64,000 nt of DNA from Actinoplanes palleronii. Lineage in GTDB: Bacteria > Actinomycetota > Actinomycetes > Mycobacteriales > Micromonosporaceae. Shown in pieces: positions 15,629-23,848 of the stretch. How positions within the stretch are numbered: the stretch's first letter is position 1; every line of letters starts with the position of its first letter. The translations under genes were made by a program, and so were the position numbers. Location: the NCBI RefSeq assembly GCF_016862315.1, contig NZ_BOMS01000046.1, positions 1 through 64,000 of the forward strand, in the 5' to 3' direction. The notes beneath the pieces are model-generated. The model was not told where the DNA came from. It worked only from the letters and a program-made list of their open reading frames with translations, and did no database searches.

Positions 15629-16588
15629 TCACCCGCTACTTCTCGGCGTCCGCTGCACCGCCGGCTTCTTCCGGCGGTGCAGCGTCACGCTCAGCACGAA
15701 CACGACCACCGCGCCGACGATCAGCCCGGCGATCGCGCTGGCCACCGTGTTGACCAGCCAGCCGATCACCCCGCCGAGTGCGCCGGTGGCGTCGTGCGCC
15801 GCCTCCTCCAGGTGGTGCACCGCCGCGTAGAGCGCGTGCAGGCCCAGCTCGTCCGCGCCGACCAGCAGGATGTGCCCGCCGACCCACAGCATCGCCGCGG
15901 TGCCGATCACGGTCAGCCCGGTCAGCACCTTCGGCATCGCCTTGACCAGGCCACGGCCGAACGTCGCGATGCCGGTGCCGGTGCGCTCGGCCAGGCTCAG
16001 GCCCAGGTCGTCCATCTTCACGATCAGGCCGACCACGCCGTAGACCAGCACCGTCATGAACAGCGCGACGACCGCCAGGATCACCAGCCGGGACAGGAAC
16101 GGCTCGTCGGCGACCTCGTTCAGCGAGATCACCATGATCTCGGCGGACAGGATCAGGTCGGTGCGGATCGCGCCGGCGACCAGCGTCTTCTCGTCCGGCT
16201 GCGCCTGCTCGCCGGCGCCGTGCGCGTCGTGATGGGCGAGCTTGGCCCACACCTTCTCGGTGCCCTCGTAACACAGGTACGCGCCACCGATCATCAGCAG
16301 CGGGGTGAGCAGCCACGGCACGAACTGGCTGAGCACCAGGATCACCGGCAGGATGATCAGGAACTTGTTGCGCAACGACCCCACGGCGATGCGCTTGACG
16401 ATCGGCAGCTCACGCTCGGCGGCCAGACCACGGACGTACTGCGGGGTGACGGCGGTGTCGTCGATGACCACACCGGCCGCCTTGGCACCGGCTTTCGCGG
16501 CGGCGACCCCGACGTCATCGACGGACGCGGCGGCCGCACGGGCCAGGACCGCCACGTCGTCCAGCAGTGCTGCGAGTCCAGCGCTCAA
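15629..16588 (-). CDS. DUF808 family inner membrane protein (YedI-like)
   Basis: 319 residues from the TTG at 16588, which has AGAGGAAG just upstream and gives the family start SAGLAALLDDVAVLARAAAAS. Later segments VTPQYVRGLAAERELPIV, the membrane span FLIILPVILVLSQFVPWLL and several further hydrophobic stretches are typical. DUF808 proteins are integral membrane proteins of unknown function. It is not coupled to the toxin operon, which starts 95 bp downstream. An ATG at 16615 is the alternative start. Confidence 0.88.
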   Translation of the reverse strand: MSAGLAALLDDVAVLARAAAASVDDVGVAAAKAGAKAAGVVIDDTAVTPQYVRGLAAERELPIVKRIAVGSLRNKFLIILPVILVLSQFVPWLLTPLLMIGGAYLCYEGTEKVWAKLAHHDAHGAGEQAQPDEKTLVAGAIRTDLILSAEIMVISLNEVADEPFLSRLVILAVVALFMTVLVYGVVGLIVKMDDLGLSLAERTGTGIATFGRGLVKAMPKVLTGLTVIGTAAMLWVGGHILLVGADELGLHALYAAVHHLEEAAHDATGALGGVIGWLVNTVASAIAGLIVGAVVVFVLSVTLHRRKKPAVQRTPRSSG

Positions 16589-16683
16589 GAAACTTCCTCT
16601 CACATCGGCGGGCAAACATGTGTGCGGACCATTGTCGTCCAGGTCCGCCGCCCGCGCACGACCACCTCCCTCCCGGTCAGATC

Positions 16684-16700
16684 AACCCCTATGGGGTACG
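16684..16700 (+). repeat. 17-bp dispersed motif ending in GGTACG, copy 1
   Basis: AACCCCTATGGGGTACG. Similar 17-mers lie at 22170, 52169 and 62900, with a weaker one at 35109. Read on the minus strand, this copy contains the TAG stop of the S8 peptidase gene. Confidence 0.5.
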
Positions 16701-18929
16701 GGATCGGCCTTCGACCTGGTCCTGCAGGAAGACCAGCAGTGCCGCGCCGTCGAGCTTGCTGGCCTGCTCACGGGTGCGCCGGTCGGTCACGGTGTACTCG
16801 ATCGCCGGCTCACCGCCCGGGTTGGTCACCGCCGTGACCGCGAAGCCGTACCCGGCCTGGTCGGTGTCCGGCTCGGTCACCGGCGGGCGGGCCGGTTCAC
16901 CGACCGGCACGACGTACCCGGCGCCGTTGTCGTCGTCGGCGCTGACCCAGCCGTCCGCGGCGACCTCGACCGCGCACCGGTGCCGCCCGGCCGGCAACCC
17001 GGACAGGTCGAAGCTGTGCACGCTCGCCGGGCCCGCCCCGTCGAGCGCTGCCGCGCCGCGCACCAGCAGCCGCGCCGTGGTGGGTACGTCGGTCTTCACC
17101 ACGACCCGGGCCCCGTCGGCCTGCACCGCGACGATCCGCGGGAACACCGCCGCGCGGGCCAGCGCCACCGCGGCGGCCACGTCGAGCTTGCCGGCACCCC
17201 AGCCGGCGTCCGGGCCGGCACCGACTGCCGCGTCGGTGCGCACCGACCGGCGCAGCACCTGGCGCACCTGTTCCGCGGTGAGCAGCGGCACGGCCTGCAG
17301 CACCAGCGCGGCCGCCCCGGCCACGTGCGGCGCCGCCATCGACGTGCCCGGCAGCGCCACGTGCCCGCCACCGGCCTGTGCCGACACGATGTAGTCGCCG
17401 GGCGCGGCCAGCTCGGGTTTCTCCCGGCCGTCGCGGGTCGGGCCCAGCGAGCTGAACCCGGACAGCGTGCCGATCGTCTCCGGTCGCGGCGACTTCGTCA
17501 CGTACGACCCGACCGTGATGACCCGCCGGGCCGTACCGGGGATGGTGACCGTGCGGGTGGCGTCGCGGGCCCGCGACGCGAACCGGCTCTGTTCCGGCGC
17601 GCCCAGCCCGCCGCGCGGCGCCCGTTCGATCCACGCGTCGAACCGGCCGTCGGCGACCACCCCGGCGCGCAGCACGATGCTCCACCGCCCGGCCTGGATC
17701 TGATCGGCGGTGCCGCGGCGCAGGATCAGCGACGCCCGCCGGTCGCCGGTGCCGTCGGCGTCCTCGTCGACGTCGATGCGGACCCGGTTGCCGGCCCCGG
17801 TCTCGTAGGACAGCGACTCCCCCGCCCGCACCTGCCCGGAGGTGGAGCCGCCCGGCGTCGTCAGGCTCACCGCGACGTCGTCGCCGGAACCGAACCACAC
17901 CTCGATGACGTCGTCGTCGAGGTCGCCGCTGACCACGTCGAACGCGACGTAGTGGTCCTCGGCGGGCGAGAGCATCCCGCCGGCGTGCACCCCCCACTGC
18001 CGTTCGTTGCCGGCCGACTTGACCACCACGAAGCCGGGCCGGCGGCTGAGCTCGTCGATGCGCCGCTCGAGCAGCGACTCCCCGCCGTGCCCGCCGATGT
18101 TGGTGCCCTGGCTCAGGTTCACCACGGCCGGGCGCCCGCCGGCGCGCTGGCGGACGAAGTCGAGCGCGGCCACCACGTGGGTCGAGGTGCCCAGCGACGC
18201 CCCGTCCGGCCGCAGCGCCACCACGATCAGCTCGGCGTCCGGGGCGATCCCGGTGAACAGGTCCCGGCCGCGTTCGTCGCCGGCCAGGATCCCGGCGACG
18301 TGGGTGCCGTGCCCGTGCGGATCCGCGTCGTCGTGCGGCACGACCGCGCGCGGATCCGCCGAGCGCAGCGCCTCGTCGAGCTCGGCGCGGGTGTACTCGC
18401 GGCCGAACGCTACGGTGCCGCCGGCCACCGCGTCCGCGGCCTGGTCCCATAGCGCCAGGATGCGGCTGCTGCCGTCGGCGTGCCGGAACGCCGGGTGGGT
18501 GTAGTCGATCCCGGAGTCGATCACCGCGACGACCACGCCGGCGCCGGCGATCGACGGTGATCCGGCGTGCAGGTCCTGGGCCCGGCACTCCACCCGCGAC
18601 CAGTTGAGCTCGGGGAACAGCGGCCGGGACGCCTCGATCCGGGCGACGGCGGCGTGCCCGGCCAGCGCGGGCAGCGCCGTCACCGGCAGGCGGACCGGCC
18701 GGACCGTGCCGGCCGGGCCGACCTGAGCGCCGGTCACCGTCGTAGCGATGTCGTCGAGGTCGCCGTCCGGGACCGCCTCGACCAGGACCTCGATGGTCGC
18801 GCCGTCGGCGCGGCCGTCCCAGCCGATGCGCGCGCCGAGCGGCACGTCGGCGGCCGGTGCGAACGCCGCTCCGGGCCGGTCGGTGAGCTCGTCCATCACC
18901 AGGCGCAGCCGCGGGTCCACCTTTGCCAT
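16689..18929 (-). CDS. S8 family serine peptidase (subtilisin-like)
   Basis: 746 residues from ATG 18929. The catalytic triad is complete: Asp in VIDSGIDYTHPAF (about residue 155), His in HGHGTHVAGIL (about 230) and Ser in GTSMAAPHVAGAAAL (about 530). A roughly 120-residue N-terminal segment precedes the catalytic domain, and a beta-rich C-terminal region follows it. There is no signal peptide or membrane anchor (it starts MAKVDPRLRL), so it is probably cytoplasmic or exported by an unusual route. It lies 85 bp after the gene of an unknown 264-residue protein that may be its partner; a strong hairpin lies between them. Confidence 0.9.
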   Translation of the reverse strand: MAKVDPRLRLVMDELTDRPGAAFAPAADVPLGARIGWDGRADGATIEVLVEAVPDGDLDDIATTVTGAQVGPAGTVRPVRLPVTALPALAGHAAVARIEASRPLFPELNWSRVECRAQDLHAGSPSIAGAGVVVAVIDSGIDYTHPAFRHADGSSRILALWDQAADAVAGGTVAFGREYTRAELDEALRSADPRAVVPHDDADPHGHGTHVAGILAGDERGRDLFTGIAPDAELIVVALRPDGASLGTSTHVVAALDFVRQRAGGRPAVVNLSQGTNIGGHGGESLLERRIDELSRRPGFVVVKSAGNERQWGVHAGGMLSPAEDHYVAFDVVSGDLDDDVIEVWFGSGDDVAVSLTTPGGSTSGQVRAGESLSYETGAGNRVRIDVDEDADGTGDRRASLILRRGTADQIQAGRWSIVLRAGVVADGRFDAWIERAPRGGLGAPEQSRFASRARDATRTVTIPGTARRVITVGSYVTKSPRPETIGTLSGFSSLGPTRDGREKPELAAPGDYIVSAQAGGGHVALPGTSMAAPHVAGAAALVLQAVPLLTAEQVRQVLRRSVRTDAAVGAGPDAGWGAGKLDVAAAVALARAAVFPRIVAVQADGARVVVKTDVPTTARLLVRGAAALDGAGPASVHSFDLSGLPAGRHRCAVEVAADGWVSADDDNGAGYVVPVGEPARPPVTEPDTDQAGYGFAVTAVTNPGGEPAIEYTVTDRRTREQASKLDGAALLVFLQDQVEGRSRTP

Positions 18930-18972
18930 TGTCGGATCTCCTTCCCGCCTCGCAGGGTTGTCCGGTGCACCG

Positions 18973-19009
18973 CATCGGGCGCCGGCGTCGTCGACGCCGG
19001 CGCCCGATG
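18973..19009 (-). terminator. 17-bp perfect hairpin between the partner gene and the S8 peptidase gene
   Basis: Arms at 18973-18989 and 18993-19009 (starting CATCGGGCGCCGGCG) pair perfectly round a GTC loop. No U-tract follows. It lies 5 bp after the stop of the upstream gene and 43 bp before the peptidase start, so it could be a partial terminator or a processing signal that sets the ratio of the two products. Confidence 0.55.
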
Positions 19010-19014
19010 GCCGA

Positions 19015-19809
19015 TCAGGAATAGATCAGGACGCGGACCGGGGTGTCCTGCACGAAGCTCGGGACCAGACCCGGAACCACCACCGGACCATCCACGTACG
19101 GGATGTACGGGAAGCAGAACGGCGCGTACGCGTCGAGCTGCAACCACTGCGAGGCGTACCCGGCGAACGGCGGCAGACCCGACGCCACGCTGCGCACGTC
19201 GATGGTCAGGCTGATGTCCAGCAGCCGCGGCGCGCCGTCCTGCGGCGCCGGTACCGACGGGATCCGCAGCACGTGGAAGTCGAGGAAGCCCCCGCCGAAC
19301 GTGCCGGTCACCGGGCCGAGGTCCGGCCCGTTCGCCACGTCGTTGACGTTGACCGTCTGCCCCCGGACCACGTAGGACTGCCCGGCCATCACGTCGGCCG
19401 CCGACGGGTTGCCGGGCGAGAAGCCCAGCGGCGTCGGGTTGCGCCAGATCGCGGCGATCAGGAAGGCCCGCTCACCGGCCCGGATGATCCGGTTCGGCCG
19501 GAACGGCCCGCCACCGATCGGCTGGAACGGCCCCACCGCGATCATGTCGAAGAACTGGTAGGGCACCCCGCCGAACACGGCCGTCGGTTCGGCGATCTCG
19601 GCCGTGCCGCTCTTGCTCCGGCCGTTCTGCGTGGCCGAGGACTTGCGGTTCTGCGTTTCGATCTGCTTGAGCTGACTGCGGTAGACCGTGGTGCTCTGCA
19701 CCAGCTTTTCCCCGAGGTCCTCCACCGTCTGACGGATCTCATCACCGAGGTCCAGCAATTCCTCGGGTATCTTGAGCTCCTCCGCATGCTTCATCGTCGT
19801 CTCGGTCAT
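19015..19809 (-). CDS. Hypothetical protein encoded upstream of the S8 peptidase
   Basis: 264 residues from ATG 19809, with GGAGGTCAAAG upstream. Residues 1-70 are charged and probably a coiled coil (HAEELKIPEELLDLGDEIRQ, LVQSTTVYRSQLKQIETQN). Residues 80-264 look like a beta-rich domain (FFDMIAVGPFQPIGGGPF, IRAGERAFLIAAIWRNPT, VLRIPSVPAPQDGAPRLL). No signal peptide is seen. I do not recognise the family. The pairing with the protease suggests a substrate, inhibitor or assembly partner, but this is only context. Confidence 0.65.
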   Translation of the reverse strand: MTETTMKHAEELKIPEELLDLGDEIRQTVEDLGEKLVQSTTVYRSQLKQIETQNRKSSATQNGRSKSGTAEIAEPTAVFGGVPYQFFDMIAVGPFQPIGGGPFRPNRIIRAGERAFLIAAIWRNPTPLGFSPGNPSAADVMAGQSYVVRGQTVNVNDVANGPDLGPVTGTFGGGFLDFHVLRIPSVPAPQDGAPRLLDISLTIDVRSVASGLPPFAGYASQWLQLDAYAPFCFPYIPYVDGPVVVPGLVPSFVQDTPVRVLIYS

Positions 19810-19990
19810 CTTTGACCTCCATGAACCAGCACTGTGAGTCGGAGAGTCACTGCAGTGTCCTCGGCCCCAGAATTGCGCTTTGCGTACACAGATCACTACG
19901 GACTGTGCCTGTCGCGTGTCGCATTGACGCCGACGAGCTGATCTGCTAGCAGTCCGACCCCGTGCCGGGTGTGCCGCGCCGAGCGCGCAA

Positions 19991-20746
19991 TCAGACGACC
20001 CGGTCGGCGGGCGCAAAAGACCCAAGTCCCCGCACCGCGTCCAGGATCAGCCCGGCCAGCTGCTCGTCGGTGCCCTCCCGGCCGGTCGCGCCGGCCCGGG
20101 CCGCCGCGCCCAGCTCCACCGCCACCGGGTCCGGCACGATCCGTTTCGCCGACGCGTGCACCGCGGCCACCCCGGTGCCCACCAGGCCGGCGACCAGCTC
20201 CGGGCGTACCCCGCCACCGGCCATGATCTCGATGCGGCCGGCCGCGGCCCGCACCAGGGCGGCCAGCCCGGCCAGCCCACCGGCCACGGTGCCCGGCCCG
20301 CCCGCGGTCAGGATCCGGCACACCCCCAGCCCGGCCAGCACGTCGAGGCCCGCCGCCGGATCGGCCAGGCCGTCGAAGGCCCGGTGGAAGGTCACCGCCG
20401 CGCCGCCGGCCGCCTCGACCGTCCGGGCGATCAGCCCGGTGTCGACCCGCCCGTCGCGCAGCCCGCCGACCACCACCCCGGCCGCGCCCGCCGCGACGGC
20501 GTGGCGCACCTCGCGGACCATCAGCGCGGCCTCGTCGGCCGGGTAGTCGAAGCCACCGGCCCGCGGCCGGATCAGCACGTGCACCGGCGGCATCCCGGGA
20601 AACCCGACCGCCGCCTCGATCAGCGCCTGCGAGGGAGTGACACCGCCGAGGGCGAGCGCGGAGCACAGCTCGACCCGGTCGACGCCGAGGCGTGCCGCCA
20701 CCGCGATGCCGCCGGTGTCCTGGATCGCGAGTTCGAAGGCAACCAT
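19991..20746 (-). CDS. cutC: CutC family protein (copper homeostasis)
   Basis: 251 residues from ATG 20746. The family TIM-barrel signatures are clear: GVDRVELCSALALGGVTPS near the N-terminus, VHVLIRPRAGGFDYPADE, VTFHRAFDG, ILTAGGPG and IMAGGGVRPE. CutC proteins have been linked to copper tolerance, though their biochemical role remains debated. It is a single-gene unit; the 19810-19990 gap upstream of the unknown protein gene holds no clear feature. Confidence 0.9.
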   Translation of the reverse strand: MVAFELAIQDTGGIAVAARLGVDRVELCSALALGGVTPSQALIEAAVGFPGMPPVHVLIRPRAGGFDYPADEAALMVREVRHAVAAGAAGVVVGGLRDGRVDTGLIARTVEAAGGAAVTFHRAFDGLADPAAGLDVLAGLGVCRILTAGGPGTVAGGLAGLAALVRAAAGRIEIMAGGGVRPELVAGLVGTGVAAVHASAKRIVPDPVAVELGAAARAGATGREGTDEQLAGLILDAVRGLGSFAPADRVV

Positions 20747-20876
20747 CCGGTCAGCCTTCCCTGCCGGGCCGTGCCGCACCTCCGGACGAGACGAAGACCA
20801 CCGGCGATTTCGCCGATGCGTGACCATCTTTATGCACTGAGGATGCAGAGATCCCCGTTTCACCCCTGGAGGTCTC

Positions 20877-21542
20877 ATGCGTCGTCTCATCGTCCTGTTC
20901 ACCGCCGTGCTGGCCGCGCTCGCGCTGAGCCCGGCCCTGCCCGCGGCCGCCGCCCCCGGCACCCCGGTGATCTTCGTGCACGGCTACACCGGCAGCGCCT
21001 CGAACTGGACCACCGCCATGGCGGTGTTCCGGGCCGGCGGCTACGCCAGCAGCGAGCTGTTCGCCTACGAGTACAACTCGTACGGCAACAACATCACCAA
21101 CGCGCAGGGGCTGGCCAGCTACGTCAGCCAGGTCCGGTCGCGCACCGGCGCCGCCCAGGTCGACATCGTCAACCACTCGATGGGCGGCCTGGTCAGCCAG
21201 TGGTACCTCAAGCAGCTCGGCGGCGCCCCGTACGTGCGGCACCTCGCGTCGATCGCCGGCGCCAACCACGGCACCACCTACGCGAGCGCCTGCCTGATCT
21301 ACGTCACCTGCCAGCAGATGTACCCCGGCTCGTCGTTCATCACCACGATCAGCGCCGGTGACGAGACACCGGGCGCCACCAGGTACGCGACCTGGTACTC
21401 GCCCTGCGACGGGATCATCATCCCGTACACCAGCACCGTGCTCAGCGGCGCCACCAACAACTACGTGGCCTGCCAGACCCACATCGGCTACCTGACCGAC
21501 ACCGGCACCCTGACCCAGATCCGGACGTTCCTGGCCAGCTGA
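20877..21542 (+). CDS. Secreted lipase/esterase, alpha/beta hydrolase
   Basis: 221 residues from ATG 20877 with GGAGG upstream. The signal peptide is obvious (MRRLIVLFTAVLAALAL, cleavage near AAAAPG). The mature enzyme starts PVIFVHGYTGSASNW, the oxyanion region, and has the nucleophile in VNHSMGGLVSQWYL. Four mature-region cysteines (ASACLIYVTCQQ, SPCDG, VACQTH) suggest disulphides, as in secreted actinobacterial lipases of the class 2/EstA type. It should hydrolyse acyl esters outside the cell. A strong hairpin follows the stop. Confidence 0.9.
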   Translation: MRRLIVLFTAVLAALALSPALPAAAAPGTPVIFVHGYTGSASNWTTAMAVFRAGGYASSELFAYEYNSYGNNITNAQGLASYVSQVRSRTGAAQVDIVNHSMGGLVSQWYLKQLGGAPYVRHLASIAGANHGTTYASACLIYVTCQQMYPGSSFITTISAGDETPGATRYATWYSPCDGIIIPYTSTVLSGATNNYVACQTHIGYLTDTGTLTQIRTFLAS

Positions 21543-21555
21543 CCCGGCCGGCAGC

Positions 21556-21588
21556 GCGGCCGCGGGCCCGGTGGGGGCCCGCGGCCGC
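21556..21588. terminator. GC-rich hairpin after the lipase gene
   Basis: Two 14-bp arms (GCGGCCGCGGGCCC and its complement) flank a 5-base loop, 13 bp after the lipase stop. There is no T-tract, which is usual for actinobacterial terminators of this kind. Confidence 0.65.
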
Positions 21589-21604
21589 ACCCGGTCACCG
21601 CAGG

Positions 21605-21784
21605 TCAGAGCAGCCCCAGTTCACGAGCACGCAACGCCGCCTGGGTCCGGTCCCGGGCACCGAGTTTGGCCAGGGCACCGGTCACGTGGTTCTTCACGGT
21701 CCCCTCGGCCAGGAACAGCGCCGCGGCGATCTCCCGGTTGCTGCGCCCACCGGCCAGCAACCGCACGACGTCTCGCCGCCACGA
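21605..21784 (-). pseudogene. C-terminal fragment of a LuxR-type response regulator
   Basis: On the minus strand the frame reads DVVRLLAGGRSNREIAA, FLAEGTVKNHVTGALAKLG and TQAALRARELGLL before TGA at 21605. This is the DNA-binding domain of a NarL/LuxR response regulator, about 60 codons. Its receiver domain is missing; directly upstream the sequence changes to a different reading frame with NicO-like coding. The break lies near 21780. It cannot be a working regulator. Confidence 0.7.
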
Positions 21785-22060
21785 GCGTGGCAGCCGCGAC
21801 GGTGCCGGCGAACCCCACCGCGAACCAGAACCCGCACGAGATCCCCCGCCGCCCGAGCTGCTCGAGCCGCTGCCCGGCCACGTCGGTCACCACGACGTTG
21901 CCGGGCGCCACCGCCCACCGCAGCCCCAGCAGGTAGGCCACGACCAGCACCACCCGCCCACCCGGCGGCGCGGCGTAGAGAACCCCGATCCCGAACAGAT
22001 GCAGCAGCACAACGACGCCACCCATCCCAGCCAGCGCCCGCCGCGGTGTATCGGCCATCT
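21621..22060 (-). pseudogene. Degenerate NicO/HoxN-like transporter fragment fused out of frame to the LuxR remnant
   Basis: An ATG at 22060 with GGAGGTCGAG upstream opens MADTPRRALAG and then hydrophobic spans. Residues 42-100 follow the pattern of nickel/cobalt permeases (YLLGLRWAVAPGNVVVTDV for the usual YxLGLRHAxDADHI...D, then RGISCGFWFAVGFAGT for the GFxFSLGHST motif), but the metal-binding His and Asp residues are lost. After about residue 110 the frame runs into LuxR DNA read in the wrong frame. The gene thus looks truncated and fused by deletion. A short unknown membrane protein is the alternative reading. Confidence 0.5.
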
Positions 22061-22177
22061 CGACCTCCGCTCCCCCGGCCGCCGCCCCACGCGCACGACT
22101 CGGTGCCAGCGATTCGCCGCCGCCCGCCGCCCGGATGACCCCCCACCCAAAATCCGCACACTGTGCCCCAACCCCTA

Positions 22178-22598
22178 TTCGGTACGACCTGGGCGCCATC
22201 ACAGAAGCAGCTGCCCCGTCCCGGGCCTCCCCGCGAGGCAGTCCCGCTCAAGATCGCTGAGCGCCGCACGGGTGTGTCCCGGGGTCCGCGACGTCGTCCC
22301 ACCACCGGACCGTCAGGCGCGCGCCGGGACCCCGGCTGGCTTCCCGGGGTGCTTCGCACCCCGGGTGACACCCCCGAGAACCAGCCCACAACAGAAAGTC
22401 GCGCCTCTGCCCGGAGTCAGGCGGCCCGTCGCGCGGCGACCGCCCGCCCCCGGGTGGCGCCGGGCGGCTCCGGAGTGGCCGGACATCGCGTGCCCCGGGA
22501 CACACCCGTGCGTCGCCGGGCGGTCCGGGCCGGGACTGCCTCGCGGGGAGGCCCGGGACTCCGCTGTTGCCCCTGTGCCGGCCCGAGGTCGTACCGAA
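22178..22598. mobile_element. MITE-like element with roughly 110-bp inverted repeats
   Basis: The left arm (22178 to about 22290) and right arm (about 22490 to 22598, reversed) share TTCGGTACGACCT at the tip, CCCGGGCCTCCCCGCGAGG in the middle and GCACGGGTGTGTCCCGGGG further in. The centre contains a family A palindrome. No transposase gene is inside. No clear target duplication was found. The surrounding 22061-22891 stretch has no intact gene. It may be a non-autonomous transposable element or a large regulatory inverted repeat. Confidence 0.6.
22334..22386. repeat. Dispersed palindrome family A, copy 3 (inside the MITE-like element)
   Basis: Core hairpin CCCGGGGTGC-TTC-GCACCCCGGG, then outer GGCTGG and CCAGCC, with the family segment GACACCCCCGAGAACCAGCC on the right. 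The hairpin core differs from the other copies, as if the element had been rearranged. Confidence 0.7.
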
Positions 22599-22604
22599 GG
22601 AAGG

Positions 22605-22891
22605 TCGTGATCTGAAGCGGTCGCGGCATGACCGGGGAACTTTTTCGACTACAACAGAACTGTCACTATGGTGTAGCCGTCATTTGTCCGTTTCCAGCGT
22701 CTCGGCGGATTAACGGATTACTGGTAATAGCAATCCGGTAATGCGGGTAATCGGAGGCCGGGAGGTCGAAGCCTGGGCGTGCGGTGGAAGGTCAGGACGG
22801 TTCTGTCAGAACGATCCTCCTGGGATTTGCGCACCGTCGCCGAACCCGGCGTCGCGGTCGGCGACGACGGCGGCGGCGGTGCAGAGTCGCG
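22605..22891. other. Gene-free stretch with repeated GGTAAT words
   Basis: Between the MITE-like element and the MarR stop there is no supported gene. At about 22713-22757 the word GGTAAT or its complement occurs several times (GGATTACTGGTAATAG, CCGGTAATGCGGGTAAT), partly as an inverted GGATT...AATCC. This is less GC-rich than the surroundings and could be an operator cluster, but no promoter or target gene is obvious. Confidence 0.3.
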
Positions 22892-23323
22892 CTACCCGCG
22901 GGGCCAGGCGTCGACGAAGCGGGCCAGCAGGGCGGCCAAGGTGCGGGACTCCTCGGCGGAGAAGCCGGTCAGGGCTTCGGCCACGCCGCGGCGGCGGTTC
23001 TCCTGGGCTGCGGCCACGACGGCGCGGCCGGCGGCGGTCAGCTGGATCAGGATGTAGCGGGCGTTGCCCGGCTGTGGTTCACGGGTGATGAGGCCGTCGG
23101 CGAGCAGGGCGGTGGTGAGCCGGCTGGCGCGGGGGCGGTCGACGCCGATCCGGTCGGCGATCGCCGAGATCGGCAAGGGGCCACCGGCCTCGTCCAGTGC
23201 GTCCAGGTAGCGGAAGCTGGCGGCGTCCGGTGCCGCGGCACGCCTCTGCAGGTGCCCGGCCTGCTGATCGCGGCGGATGCGGACCAGGGCGCGCGCGATG
23301 AGCTCGTCCGGTTCCGCCGTCAT
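22892..23323 (-). CDS. MarR family winged-helix regulator
   Basis: 143 residues from ATG 23323. The winged-helix core is seen in LPISAIADRIGVDRPRASRL, then LLADGLITREPQPGN and the wing RYILIQLTAAGRAVV. MarR proteins act as dimers that release DNA on binding small aromatic or oxidising ligands. It is divergent from a second MarR-like gene 63 bp away, and both promoters share palindromic sites. No efflux or enzyme gene is directly linked, so the pair may control each other or distant genes. Confidence 0.85.
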   Translation of the reverse strand: MTAEPDELIARALVRIRRDQQAGHLQRRAAAPDAASFRYLDALDEAGGPLPISAIADRIGVDRPRASRLTTALLADGLITREPQPGNARYILIQLTAAGRAVVAAAQENRRRGVAEALTGFSAEESRTLAALLARFVDAWPRG

Positions 23324-23335
23324 GCCGCCCACCCT

Positions 23336-23398
23336 ACAACAGTTGTTACTTGACAACCGGCAGCGTCGGCGCGCCAGAATAGTTGTATGAATACAACT
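23336..23398. promoter_or_regulatory. Shared operators between two divergent MarR-type genes
   Basis: AGTTGTATGAATACAACT (23381-23398) is a perfect 18-bp palindrome that contains the ATG (23387) of the plus-strand gene. ACAACAGTTGT (23336-23346) and a GACAAC half-site lie closer to the other gene. They share the CAAC/GTTG half-site, so one protein could bind all of them and block translation start or transcription of the plus-strand gene. Confidence 0.6.
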
Positions 23399-23848
23399 GA
23401 GTTCCGGCCGATCGGGCTGCTGCTGCGCCGCCTCGATCAGCTGATCGACGAGCGGTTCGACGCCACCCTCGGCGCCCGGGGCGTGACCCGCCGGCAGTGG
23501 CAGGTGCTGCGCACCCTTGAGGTCGGTCCTGGATCGCCGGCGACGCTGACCGCGAGCCTCGCGCCTTTCCTGGCCACCGGCGAGCCCGTCGAGACGCACC
23601 TGTCGCCGCTGCTCGGCGGCGGGTACGTCGAGGACCGCGCCGGCGTCTACACCGTGACCGCGGCCGGGCGTGACCTGCTGGCCGACCTGGGCGCCGCGGT
23701 GCGGGCCATCCGTGACGTCGGCACCGCGGGCATCACCGCCGACGACTACACCCGGACCCTCGACACCCTGGAGACGATGATCGCCAACCTGGAGCCCGGC
23801 CCCGGACGGCCGGTGCCGCCGGCGGTGGTGCCGGCAGCGAACGGCTGA
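23387..23848 (+). CDS. MarR-like winged-helix regulator
   Basis: 153 residues from ATG 23387. The N-terminal dimerisation helix is IGLLLRRLDQLIDERFD, followed by the helix-turn-helix section GVTRRQWQVLRTLEV, LSPLLGGGYVEDRAG and the wing VYTVTAAGRDLLADLG. It is a weaker MarR match than its divergent neighbour, with an unusually long loop before the recognition helix. The start codon is buried in a perfect palindrome. The 23849-24009 gap after it contains no recognised feature. Confidence 0.75.
   Translation: MNTTEFRPIGLLLRRLDQLIDERFDATLGARGVTRRQWQVLRTLEVGPGSPATLTASLAPFLATGEPVETHLSPLLGGGYVEDRAGVYTVTAAGRDLLADLGAAVRAIRDVGTAGITADDYTRTLDTLETMIANLEPGPGRPVPPAVVPAANG

Noticed and set aside
16897..18975. 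A 692-codon minus-strand frame in another register of the S8 peptidase gene
   Set aside because: Pure Arg/Gly/Ala shadow of the protease gene, which carries the full catalytic triad.
22741..23353. Several plus-strand frames over the MarR gene at 22892-23323
   Set aside because: Antisense frames of a gene with a clear winged helix; composition is typical of shadows.
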